Below, one piece after another: positions 1 to 7,190 of a stretch of 10,462 nt of DNA. The DNA lies in assembly GCA_003833135.1 (NCBI GenBank), contig QZLH01002220.1, positions 1 through 10,462 of the forward strand, given 5' to 3'. Made by a program: the position numbers and the translations under genes. The notes below the pieces were generated by a model that saw only the letters and a program-made list of their open reading frames with translations, searched no databases and was not told where the DNA came from. Position 1 is the stretch's first letter. The number at the start of each line of letters is the position of its first letter. The stretch is from Oehlia diaphana (Eukaryota; Glomeromycota; Glomeromycetes; Glomerales; Glomeraceae).

Positions 1-136
1 TGCATCTAGGGATGGCAACGGTCGGTCATGGTCGGTCATCGGTCGGTCATAACCGGTCAAGAACCTTTGACCGACCGACCGACCGTTTGACTGACCGTTT
101 GACCGACCGGTCTGACCGACCGTTTAACCGATCCTG

Positions 137-278
137 AAAACGTTTGCGAAACGTTTTTTTTTATGAAATACTTAATAAAAAACGTTTTCGCAACGTTTTC
201 TATTAAAATATTTAAAAAACGCTTGCGAAACATTTTTTTATTAAATTTTATATTAAAAGACGTTTCGCAAACGTTTTC
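137..278. repeat. array of four related palindromes in the hAT MITE core
   Basis: Four imperfect palindromes of about 21-25 bp lie at roughly 137-157, 177-200, 214-239 and 255-278. All are variants of AAACGTTTKCGMAACGTTT, and their centres are about 36-43 bp apart, separated by A/T-rich sequence. The outer two mirror each other as part of the large foldback; the inner two are additional. Regularly spaced subterminal motifs in hAT elements often bind transposase, but that role here is inferred. They are also unusually CpG-rich for this genome. Confidence 0.7.
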
Positions 279-284
279 AGGATC

Positions 285-350
285 GGTTAAACGGTCGGTT
301 AAACGGTCGGTTAAACGGTCGGTCAGACCGGTCGGTCAAACGGTCGGTCA
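285..350. repeat. 12-bp tandem repeat in right arm of hAT MITE
   Basis: The unit GGTTAAACGGTC is repeated about three times and then continues as degenerate GGTCAGACCGGTCGGTCAAACGGTC units. The left arm has the matching complementary units at about 75-130. The repeat expands the stem of the foldback element and has no spacer structure, so it is not a CRISPR array. Confidence 0.75.
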
Positions 351-448
351 GAGGTCTTTGACCGACCGATATCGGTCACGGTCATGACCGGTCATAACCG
401 GTTAATGACCGTGACCGTTGCCATCCCTAATTGCATCAGGAAATTTTT

Positions 449-706
449 AGGTAGGTCGATCTACCAAAAACCACGTAGGTTAGTTCAGAAAATGTGGAAT
501 TCTACACATCGAATTGTGTGGACAAGACAAGTATCCGCACAAAACCACACATTTCATAATAGAAATATGTTGATTTCTGAGATTTTCGTGTATCGTAAAA
601 TTTCATTGGAGATCCGTAGAATTCTTTAGCGGAATACGGGAGATTCATCCGCAGATATTACTGCGGAGTTCAAGAAATTACTCCTAGCACAGTATAGCAG
701 TGCTAG
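449..706. repeat. cluster of small hairpins
   Basis: Several perfect or near-perfect inverted repeats lie close together. GGTAG/CTACC flank a 6-base centre near 451-466. TCTACACA at 501-508 pairs with TGTGTGGA at 515-522 with one mismatch. TGTGTGG at 515-521 can also pair with CCACACA at 545-551. CCGCAG (649-654) pairs with CTGCGG (661-666) around ATATTA. CTAGCAC (684-690) pairs with GTGCTAG (700-706). The stretch begins right after the MITE target duplication. It may be the remains of another foldback element; no outer terminal repeat was found. Confidence 0.5.
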
Positions 707-1118
707 TTAAAAAACATACTAATATAACTTATACTATTAATATGTCGTATATCACGATGTAACCACTGCACTATTTAATTTTTTTTAATAATTACCTAGA
801 TTATATCTTATATTTATTCTTGAGTTGTAAAAAAAAAAAATTTAATATATAATAAAAAGGCAACAAATATTCGCTCTATCATATATATGCTATGTTTAAG
901 TCGAGGCATTTGGTTTGGTTTAGTTCCTAAGGTGGATAAAAAATAATTAGATTAGTAAAATATTTTTACAAATCACCCAATATCAATCCACATGTGACGA
1001 CCTTGAACTCTCTCTACATGTTTCATCACACGGTATTCAGAAAATATTGATTCCACTTGGAATTTCCATGCAGATTTTAAACGGAAAAATCTTCCGAATG
1101 TGATTGTAATTACGCGTA

Positions 1119-1186
1119 CGTAAATAAATTTATTTGTAATAAAATACTGTGTAGTAATCTAATTTTAAATAAGACGTAATTTTCGG
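1119..1186 (+). repeat. degenerate dispersed repeat, copy 1
   Basis: This stretch resembles 10154-10214 in the same orientation. Both start with GTAAATAAATTTATT, continue through AAAATAC and AGTAATC, and end with AAGAYGTAATTTTCGG, with small gaps between the blocks. By eye the shared blocks are well conserved, but much of the match is A/T-rich, so chance similarity is not fully excluded. Confidence 0.4.
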
Positions 1187-1584
1187 ATGTTGCCTAAAAC
1201 TACTTAACCGAATTAGTAAATTTGATAGTCACTATAAGATATTGAGTTTTAGCCCACACTTTCATTTTATAATTCTAACCTTTCCTGTAAGAATTTATGG
1301 GAAACTCCGATAATTATGATATTTTTCAGGTTTCATATATATATATTCGAAATAGTAATTTATCAGCCAAACATGCGATAAAGGAAGTTGAAGAAAATAT
1401 CAATTTTATAGTTTATTAGTCATAGGTCTGTCGGCAAAACGCGACCTAGCAGACAAGTATACAAAATAACAAAAAGGAAGGTATATAGTATGTATAGTAG
1501 AATGAAAACATATAAAATCAGTGAGAAAATAACGATATCACAAAAATTATTTCTTTTTTTTTAAAAAAAAAATAATAACGAAAT

Positions 1585-1980
1585 ATGAATAATCCCGCAA
1601 ATCCAATTTCGCAAATGTTAACCGGGAAAGATTTGCTTAAGCAAAGCTTAGAAAGTAAATTGCGATCAGATAATCAACGGGATATAATTGATCTTGATTC
1701 GACTACAAATGAAATTTGGAACTCACGCTTAACGACTTCACAAAAAAATCTGTTTACGAGTTTTGCGGATAATGCGAACAAAAATCGTACTATCGAATTA
1801 ATCGCTCGCATTAATACTCAACAAATTACAAAAACTGAATTTGAAAATTTCTTTAGTCTCAAATCTTCGATTTTACCTTTAGGTGTGGTTTATAGAGGGT
1901 TTTTTAATAAAAATTTCACTTTCGCGTTACATACGAATTTAAACTCATTTAACTCATTATTACCTTCAAGTTTATGTTAA
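1585..1980 (+). CDS. hypothetical protein, 131 aa, unknown function
   Basis: This is an uninterrupted ATG-to-TAA frame of 131 codons, less A/T-rich than its flanks, with an A at position -3 before the ATG. These points favour real coding sequence, present or recent. The product is hydrophilic and probably helical in residues 1-90 (stretches such as TGKDLLKQSLESKL and NRTIELIARINTQQ). It is more hydrophobic and low in charge from about residue 92 to the end (LKSSILPLGVVYRGFF, then an N/F/L/S-rich tail). It has no signal peptide, no clear membrane segment and no catalytic motif that I recognise. The change of character after about residue 90 may mean that the original frame has been cut and now runs into unrelated sequence. 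It converges on the avidin gene, 205 bp away, with no sign of co-expression. It could be a conserved lineage-specific family or a transposon-derived fragment. Confidence 0.6.
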   Translation: MNNPANPISQMLTGKDLLKQSLESKLRSDNQRDIIDLDSTTNEIWNSRLTTSQKNLFTSFADNANKNRTIELIARINTQQITKTEFENFFSLKSSILPLGVVYRGFFNKNFTFALHTNLNSFNSLLPSSLC

Positions 1981-2055
1981 GGGTTAAGTTAGTTTTATAT
2001 TAATTTCATTCTTTTTTATTATAACATATATGAAAAATTATAAATTTGCCGATCA

Positions 2056-2061
2056 TTTATT
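2056..2061 (-). terminator. candidate poly(A) signal of the avidin-like gene
   Basis: On the minus strand this reads AATAAA, about 125-130 bases after the avidin stop codon. It is the nearest canonical hexamer downstream of that gene noted here. In so A/T-rich a genome the hexamer is common by chance, so this is only a candidate. Confidence 0.3.
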
Positions 2062-2110
2062 ATCACGTGATATCATAAATTTCTTTTTTTTGAACAAGCG
2101 AAAATAAAAC

Positions 2111-2148
2111 AAAAAAGGAGGGAGAAAGAAAAACGAAAAAGAGGGAAA
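2111..2148 (+). other. polypurine tract between convergent genes
   Basis: Nearly 40 bases are almost entirely A and G, broken by a single C (AAAAAAGGAGGGAGAAAGAA, then AAACGAAAAAGAGGGAAA). In the avidin transcript this would be a pyrimidine-rich stretch of the 3' untranslated region. A structural role, such as a triplex or a binding site for pyrimidine-tract proteins, is only a possibility. Confidence 0.5.
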
Positions 2149-2185
2149 CTTAAGGCTGACGTAATTGTAAATATATTGCTATTAA

Positions 2186-2709
2186 TTAGAGATCAACATG
2201 TTGCAATACCGTCTGGGCCATCGGCGTAAATACATCACTATCTGTAACGATATGCCATGGGTTTCCAGATTCTGATCTAGCATAATGCCATAAAGTAGTG
2301 AGGGTCACGTTGCAATATCCGGTCCAAGCGGTAATGCTACCATAAATCTCATTATTTTTATCCCATCGTACAGAAAACGTGAGCACGGGAATGCCATTCG
2401 GCATTTTGTTGACCCATCCCACAATAGGAAATGCTCCGGGTGGTTGAGGTTCATAGTTGGTATAGTCTCCAGTCAACTCTCCGGTATCGGTAACATTCTG
2501 AATGTTCAGGGTTGACCCGAGTTTATTTATCCATTTCCCTTGCAAATTCGTGCAGTCCGTCGCTTCTATAGAATACTATACACTGTTATATTGTTATAAA
2601 TAAAGCCTGATGTTATTAATATTACATTTAACATATGAGAAAGTTGTTAATTCACATGAGATAATCCAATAAGAGCGGTTAAAAGGAGCAAGAGTAAGTT
2701 AAATTTCAT
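2186..2709 (-). CDS. secreted avidin-family (biotin-binding) protein, two exons
   Basis: Exon 1 is 2709-2656 and exon 2 is 2575-2186, giving a predicted 147-residue precursor. Residues 1-18 (MKFNLLLLLLTALIGLSH) form a typical signal peptide; the mature chain of about 125 residues has the usual avidin size. Positions matching the biotin pocket of avidin/streptavidin are N35 and S39 (NKLGS), Y56 (TGDYTN), W89 (FSVRW), S98, T100 and W102 (GSITAWTG), W114 (TTLW), W125 (NPWHIV) and D132 (DSDVF). Differences are N58 where Ser/Thr is usual and Y116 where Leu is usual. C26 and C106 align with the disulfide pair of chicken avidin; streptavidin lacks both. N45 and N107 are N-glycosylation sequons. The family makes eight-stranded barrels, usually tetramers or dimers, that bind biotin very tightly. 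The start is the ATG at 2709 (A at -3), because the exon 2 frame has no ATG of its own. Biotin binding is inferred, not shown. Confidence 0.92.
2576..2655 (-). other. intron of the avidin-like gene (80 bp, phase 0)
   Basis: On the minus strand the intron begins GTGAAT at 2655 and ends GTGTATAG at 2576. Reading straight through from the exon 1 ATG meets a TAA two codons past the junction, so splicing is required. Joining CAT at the end of exon 1 to TAT at the start of exon 2 keeps the frame and yields SH-YSIEATDCTNLQGKW. That places a cysteine just before the first strand, as in chicken avidin. Other AG acceptors nearby (after CTATAG or TAGAAG) would be out of phase with this donor. A/T-rich ATTAAC and TATAAC stretches could serve as the branch site. 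Confidence 0.8.
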
Positions 2710-2818
2710 TTTTGATTTTCTGTTGATTTTACTTTTTTTTCTGTAGAGTTGAGACGTATTTTATACATATAAAATTGGTATTACTCAAAAAGAATTCTCT
2801 CACCTTTGGCCGTTCCAA

Positions 2819-2869
2819 CTTCATTATATATTATATTTTTTCGAAATATCCACATGACTTTTAACCAAT
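2819..2869 (-). promoter_or_regulatory. possible promoter elements of the avidin-like gene
   Basis: An A/T run (TTCATTATATATTATATTTT) lies about 110-130 bases upstream of the avidin ATG. A CCAAT pentamer on the plus strand (2865-2869, ATTGG on the gene strand) lies about 155 bases upstream. CCAAT boxes work in either orientation in fungi, but in this A/T-rich sequence both could be chance. No operator-like or biotin-responsive motif could be recognised. Confidence 0.25.
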
Positions 2870-3179
2870 CATATTTGGGATTAGTAAAATTGGTGTTTTG
2901 CTGTTGGTATCGCCATTTATTAAAAAATATAAGCATTTTTTACTGCTGTAAGTCGAATCTAGACATGAGAGATTTTAGATGAACACATAATCGCCCCAAA
3001 ATTTGATGATATCTATTGTTTAGGTAAGTAATAAACTCATGTGAAGAAGATTATCTCAAGTTCTTAAAAAAAACATTATGTAAAAAATTTGCTAAATCGG
3101 AGTTGATCAGAAGTCTACAATGCCGCCCAAATTCAAAAAAGGAAATTGTAATTGATTATTAATATTACGAGTCTCATAA

Positions 3180-3226
3180 GATGTTTTAAAACAATTTAAA
3201 ACAGTTTTTTATTGTTTTAAAACGTC
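3180..3226. repeat. 16-bp inverted repeat with nested palindromes
   Basis: GATGTTTTAAAACAAT at 3180-3195 is the complement of ATTGTTTTAAAACGTC at 3211-3226 apart from one base, with a 15-base spacer. Each arm also contains the 10-bp palindrome GTTTTAAAAC. It lies just downstream of the exon-like island on the minus strand. It could be a transcript hairpin or the remains of a MITE end; no larger element was found around it. Confidence 0.55.
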
Positions 3227-3241
3227 TTTTTTTTTAAAACA

Positions 3242-3327
3242 TTAACTAGGGTGGCGGTTTGATGGGCCAAACTCACCGGGGAACACCACCACGGTCACGT
3301 TACCATCGAATGGGTCAATCAGATTGG
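3242..3327 (-). pseudogene. GC-rich exon-like fragment, unknown protein
   Basis: About 85 bases of GC-rich sequence sit alone in very A/T-rich DNA. On the minus strand a splice-acceptor-like TTATTAG is followed by an open frame encoding NLIDPFDGNVTVVVF, then PGEFGPSNRHPS and a TAA at 3244-3242. Upstream on that strand there are stops and low-complexity A/T, and no partner exon can be recognised. The plus strand is also open here (GWRFDGPNSPGNTTTV...), so the coding strand is uncertain. A consensus donor-like GTGAGT lies inside on the minus strand. I do not recognise the family. It may be the last exon of a lost gene, or a scrap captured by a transposon. Confidence 0.3.
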
Positions 3328-3339
3328 CTAATAATTAAG

Positions 3340-3840
3340 TTTACCTTGCGATAATTTGTATTTTTCTTTTCTTTTTTTTTTTCTTTTTAAATAAAGAATT
3401 TAAAAAAAAAAATCAAATTCACATCCGTTTATTTATATAACTTACTTTTTTACTTTTATTTGTTGTTATTTATTTATTTTTTACGAAACAAAATAAACAA
3501 TTATTTCATTTTATTTACAAAAAAAAATGTAAAGAACAATAAGGAGACTACAAAATCGAAAAAAAAAATTCGCAGGGTCAAAATCTTTAGAGAGCGCTAT
3601 GTTTGCTACGGGAAATTAACATTATTATTTTTTTTTTTTACAATACAAATAAAACAATTATTTCTTTCGATTCACAAAGTTTTATTTTTATTTTTTTTTT
3701 TGTTTTTAAACAAACAAAATAAAAACTCATTATAATTTTTTTCGTTTAGCCTTATTTTATTTTATTCCAATTACTCCAACAAAAAAAACCAAATAAAAAA
3801 TTACTATATATTTAGCCACTATTCGTAAAAAGCTGATTGC
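3340..3840. repeat. low-complexity A/T tract
   Basis: Runs of T and A of eight or more bases alternate over this stretch, with a minor TTTATTT/AAACAAAA theme. The longest frame here (91 codons from 3460) codes only for F, L, K and N runs and is not a gene. A short less biased stretch (about 3570-3620) has no recognisable content. Confidence 0.7.
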
Positions 3841-3846
3841 TGGCTT

Positions 3847-3896
3847 AAAGCATAAAGTATAAAGCAATAATAAATAAGCAATAAAGCAATAAAGAG
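3847..3896 (+). repeat. degenerate AAAGCAATA microsatellite
   Basis: About six imperfect copies of a unit close to TAAAGCAA follow one another (AAAGCATAAAGTATAAAGCA, then ATAAATAAGCAATAAAGC and so on). This is a simple-sequence repeat with no coding meaning. Confidence 0.55.
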
Positions 3897-5976
3897 AAAG
3901 GACTAAACCATATTTTGACGTTTATCTAACTAAAAACTGAAATCCTGAAATCCTTGGTTAGTATGATCATCATATCCTTTATACAAAAAATAAAAAAAGG
4001 GAGTCACGACATCGCACAAGCTTTCCAGCATTTTTTTCTTAATGCTAATAAACGCGGTGCAACCTTATGTACTTACTATAGAACCTTTAAAGAGCACGTC
4101 CTATGCATATTTTTGGCTGCTCTACAACTTTACATATAAGAAATAAAGGGTTTAGAATACTAATTTTGACTTTCACATATAACATGATATAAGGGGTGCG
4201 TTGCTACGCACTTACGTATAAATTTAAACTCATAATATATAATAAATTCGACAATTTTACAAATTTTTATGGATAAATTATTACCACCATGAAAGATTAT
4301 CGTATTCACGAAAAAAATTATGTATTACAAAAAAAAAATGACTAAAAAAGGTGGTGGCGTATTATATAATCAGGACGAATAAACTTTGCACAGCCTATTA
4401 AAATTATCCTTAATTAGAAATTTTCTAGAAACCGTTTTTTAGCACATTGTTTATTATAATAATATATAAATTATTTTGCAATTAGCATAAATTATTACAG
4501 TATTATTAATTTGCTTGAAAGTGTCAACATCTTGCTTCATTAAATTGCATATTAATTTTGACTCATTAATCCTTTCAAATATATATCATACAATTTTTAA
4601 TTTCTAAATTATAATTTTTAACAAGAAAATTTATCATTCGAATAAAATTTCGATAGCTTATTGGTACCGATTAAAATTGATATCAACAAAAAATCATTTT
4701 AGTGTACATATAACTTAATATGTCATAATTAAAAAAAAAAAAAATTTGGGGTCAATAAATGATTATTTTAATAAGATGATCGAAAAGCTTTGTGACGTAT
4801 TTTACACACGACTATAGTAGTACAGTATACTTTTTTTAAAAAATATTATATATAAAGAACAATAGCGACCATTAACCATTTAATAATTAATTGATATAAC
4901 ATTGAATTACAATTAGTTACTCATAATTTTCACAAATAATTATCAGTTGTGTTTTCATTATTTACATTATTTATGTTTCACGTTTTCGAAGTTTATTTTG
5001 TTTGTTCGACATTTACCGACAGTTCAAACTATTACTAATTTAGATAAATGAAAGCCAAACCAAACCCATAAAACACTCTTTCAAACAATTGAATGAGAAC
5101 ATATTTGATTTTCATAAAAATAAATTGGGTTAGAAATGAATTTACAAATGATTATCGGCATATGATAAATCACCGAAATTACCTGACCGTTCGGATGATT
5201 TAGTAAGAAAATTTCTAAAAAAAATGCAATCACATTACCAATTAATTTTTTTCTTTTCGCGACAATAGTATGACCCGGATGATGATGAGAAATTAACCGT
5301 TTAATTTTATATTTTTATAGAATTTATATAAACCCGTAGTAAAAGTGCTATAAACCGGTGTTTTTGTAATTTATGATTTCATTTGGCATTAAAATTCACT
5401 ATTTTACGTTTACGTTTACACAAAAATTTTACGCCCATCCTGATGCCTCATTGACAAAGCTCACCCCTTGAACTAATTTAGTAGATATGAAAGCCAAGTC
5501 ATCACACAAAACTTTCCTTCTTAGGGGCGAGAAACGAAATGATCTACAAATGACTAGAAAGAATTGGGTTAGAATTAATTTTAAGAAAGATTCCATTGTT
5601 GTTTTGTTCAACTAATTTAGCCAAATTAATCACACTAAACCAATTTATTTAGAGCCAATAATGACAATGACATTTTGTGTTAGAAGTAATTTGGATGGTC
5701 AAGTATGAAAAATTCTCATTTTATAAAGATAAATTATTGGCTGCACGTGATCAAATCACTACATAGAGGTGGATTTAACTACCCAAAGAGCACCGTAACC
5801 AAAAGTTACAGTCGTGATATTTTGATTGTATTACAAAACAAAATGTCCAATCAAAACATCCCCCTATTCATTAATAATTACGAATATCAAATATATAGAT
5901 AATCTTTTTTCTGCCAATATATTGACTCATTTTAACGTTAATACTCAACAATTTTTGTCTTTTCTTTATTTTAATA
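3897..5976. other. gene-free A/T-rich interval
   Basis: No supported gene is seen in about 2 kb. Short frames at 3954-4139 (+), 5429-5611 (-) and 5705-5902 (+) have no recognisable domains and are not clearly coding. The stretches around 4000-4125 and 5440-5540 are less A/T-rich than their surroundings and could be old gene or transposon scraps. The word AATTGGGTTAGAA occurs near 5125 and 5555, with a weaker form near 5680, hinting at faint internal repetition. Confidence 0.5.
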
Positions 5977-6642
5977 ATGGAAGAAATATACACTTGTAGT
6001 CGTTGTTCCAAAAGCAAAGCAGCAAACGTTTTCTTAGTAAAAAAGAAGAAGAGTTAAGAAAAGTGTGTTCTCACTGTCGCAAACAAATATCTAATAACAA
6101 TAAAAAGCAAAATATCAATAATGGAATTTGATGAGTTAAAGCAAATCATTAATGAAAAGATACGTGGTAATGATCATAACTGTTTTATGAAATGCAACAT
6201 TACAAACTCAAATAGTAAAATTTTCAAGATTTTATTGATTTTATTGCTAATTTTTTCATTTTTTTTTTTTACTTATAAGCTTATGTGATGTTACAAATAA
6301 CTGAATTTAGTGATCAATAATGGCAGCATGCAAAATATTGAAGAAATAAAAAGATGGTGAATTAATTTTTGCTGAATTGGAAACTTATTTATATGAAGCT
6401 AAAAAAATAGTTATAGAACAACACCAAGCAAATAATTAGCACTGGGCCAATTATTAAGTAGTTAGAAATTTTTCAGGAATGAAAGAGGCAATTGATGATA
6501 TTAAATTATATTCAAGAAGAATAACTTTTTCACGCACTTGGAAGGATCATAACGAGAATACAATGTTCTTAGAGTACAGTAGCTTCTTTATTATATATGC
6601 GTTTAATAAAGCCTATTTAGTAATTGTCCAGAGCGTAGCGAA
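5977..6642 (+). pseudogene. decayed CxxC...CxxC (zinc-ribbon-like) protein gene
   Basis: From the ATG at 5977 the frame reads MEEIYTCSRCSKSKAANVF and then stops at 6055. Shifting one base at the A/G run (about 6038-6053) continues as EEELRKVCSHCRKQ. The two CxxC pairs, CSRC and CSHC, make a plausible four-cysteine zinc site. Another shift gives MEFDELKQIINEKIRGNDHN from 6121 (stop 6286-6288). Later pieces are DGELIFAELETYLYEAKK near 6355-6440 and GMKEAIDDIKLYSRRI, then SRTWKDHNENTMFLEYS, near 6478-6575. At least three frameshifts or stops break it, and from 6643 it is cut off by a hAT MITE end. The pieces remind me of a high-copy protein family of Glomeromycotina linked to transposase-like genes, but that is memory and unverified. 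Molecular function is unknown. Confidence 0.6.
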
Positions 6643-6835
6643 TAGAGATGGCAACGGTCAGTCATGGTCAGTTATCGGTCGGTCATAACCGGTTAAGGGT
6701 CTTTGACTGACTGACCGTTTTGGCTGACCGTTTTTCTGACCGTTTAACCGACCGTTTGGCCGACCATTTAACTGACCGTTTAACCATTTTTTTTTAATGA
6801 ATTTAATTAAGAAAAAACGTTAAAGTGTTTTTTTT
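6643..6835 (+). mobile_element. truncated hAT MITE, left half only
   Basis: The sequence starts with TAGAGATGGCAACGGTC, one base from the end of the complete MITE at 7-429. It then follows that element's left arm closely (GGTCGGTCATAACCGGTTAA, then repeated TGACCGTTT units). After the arm comes an A/T-rich stretch with one worn copy of the internal palindrome (AAAAAACGTTAAAGTGTTTT, about 6812-6831). No right arm or matching target duplication is found downstream; the 8 bases before it are GTAGCGAA. It is a broken copy of the same or a sister family. Confidence 0.8.
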
Positions 6836-6882
6836 GATTAAATCCACTAAAGAAATGTCATAACAACTTTTTTTATTGATTA

Positions 6883-7190
6883 CAGCTATTTGCAAAAATA
6901 ACGGACCACCTAATTCATTTTTGCTCCGAAGTTTCATACGCAGTCATACGCAGTCATACGCAAAAGAGCATAACTCTGGCCAAATTATAAATTTGGAAAA
7001 TCAAAATTTGTGGAACGGCTATCACCAAAAAAGGATATGATCGGCATATCCGTTTTTATAATTCTGGCCAAAATTATAATTTGTCCAGAATTACTACCGA
7101 TTAATAATAATCTTTGCGTACAGTATGACTGCGTATGAATCTTCGGAGAAAAAATGAATTAGGTGGTCCGTTATTTTTGCAAATAGCTGT
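6883..7190. mobile_element. Tc1/mariner-type MITE (308 bp) with TA target duplications
   Basis: The ends are inverted repeats beginning CAGCTATTTGCAAAAATAAC. By eye they match over the first 67 bases (6883-6949 against 7124-7190) with two mismatches. The dinucleotide TA flanks both ends (6881-6882 and 7191-7192), the duplication made by Tc1/mariner transposases. The high identity of the arms suggests fairly recent movement. The interior holds hairpins (GGATATG/CATATCC at 7033-7051; TAATTCTGG.../...CCAGAATTA at 7059-7093) but no transposase frame, so the element is non-autonomous. Confidence 0.9.
6934..6962 (+). repeat. 10-bp tandem repeat TCATACGCAG, about 2.9 copies
   Basis: The unit TCATACGCAG is repeated nearly three times in the left arm of the mariner-type MITE. 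The right arm has one unit followed by a changed second (TCATACTGTACGCA in the matching orientation). The arms therefore differ by expansion or decay of this unit. Confidence 0.85.

Larger units (their letters stand above)
7..429. mobile_element. hAT-type foldback MITE (423 bp), complete
   Basis: Both ends carry the same 17-bp terminal inverted repeat, TAGGGATGGCAACGGTC at 7-23 and its complement ending at 429. Just outside the right end, 430-437 reads ATTGCATC; just outside the left end, 1-6 reads TGCATC. This fits an 8-bp target duplication whose first two bases lie before the window. Ends of the form TAGGGATG plus 8-bp duplications are the hallmark of the hAT superfamily. The arms (about 7-135 and 280-429) are built from short GGTCGGT/ACCGACC units and fold on each other almost throughout. 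The centre is A/T-rich with four palindromes. There is no transposase frame, so it must be mobilised in trans. Apparent reading frames across it are translations of the tandem repeat. Confidence 0.9.
430..1584. other. gene-free interval between hAT MITE and orphan ORF
   Basis: No credible gene is seen. The first part (438-710) is less A/T-rich and holds several small hairpins. From about 711 to 1584 the sequence is A/T-rich with homopolymer runs, stop codons in all frames, and one short stretch (1119-1186) that resembles 10154-10214. An A/T-rich run directly before 1585 may hold the promoter of the following ORF, but no defined box stands out. Confidence 0.6.

Noticed and set aside
163..387. 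74-codon frame with SVKRSVKRSVKRSV repeats
   Set aside because: It is the translation of the 12-bp tandem repeat in the right arm of the hAT MITE, not a protein gene.
7..429. CRISPR-like regular repeats
   Set aside because: The GGTCGGT units have no unique spacers, lie in mirrored arms and are bounded by hAT ends with a target duplication.
384..629. 81-codon frame starting in the MITE end
   Set aside because: It begins inside the element, crosses the target duplication and shows no domain; the hairpin-rich stretch after it gives no coding signal I trust.
3242..3327. A second avidin exon or a duplicated part of the avidin gene
   Set aside because: The translated island shares no avidin motif (no GKW, GSIT or TLW block) and is separated from the gene by more than 500 bp of A/T-rich sequence.
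3460..3735. 91-codon frame
   Set aside because: Only low-complexity F/L/K/N runs from homopolymeric A/T; no gene.
3954..4139. 61-codon frame containing DIAQAFQHFFLNANKRG
   Set aside because: It opens at TTG, has no known motif and no splice or promoter context; perhaps an old fragment, but not supportable as a gene.
5429..5611. 60-codon minus-strand frame
   Set aside because: No recognisable domain, no splice partner and no start context; likely chance.
5705..5902. 65-codon frame beginning MKNSHFIKINYWLHVIK
   Set aside because: No known motif and A/T-driven composition; could be a small gene, but nothing supports it.
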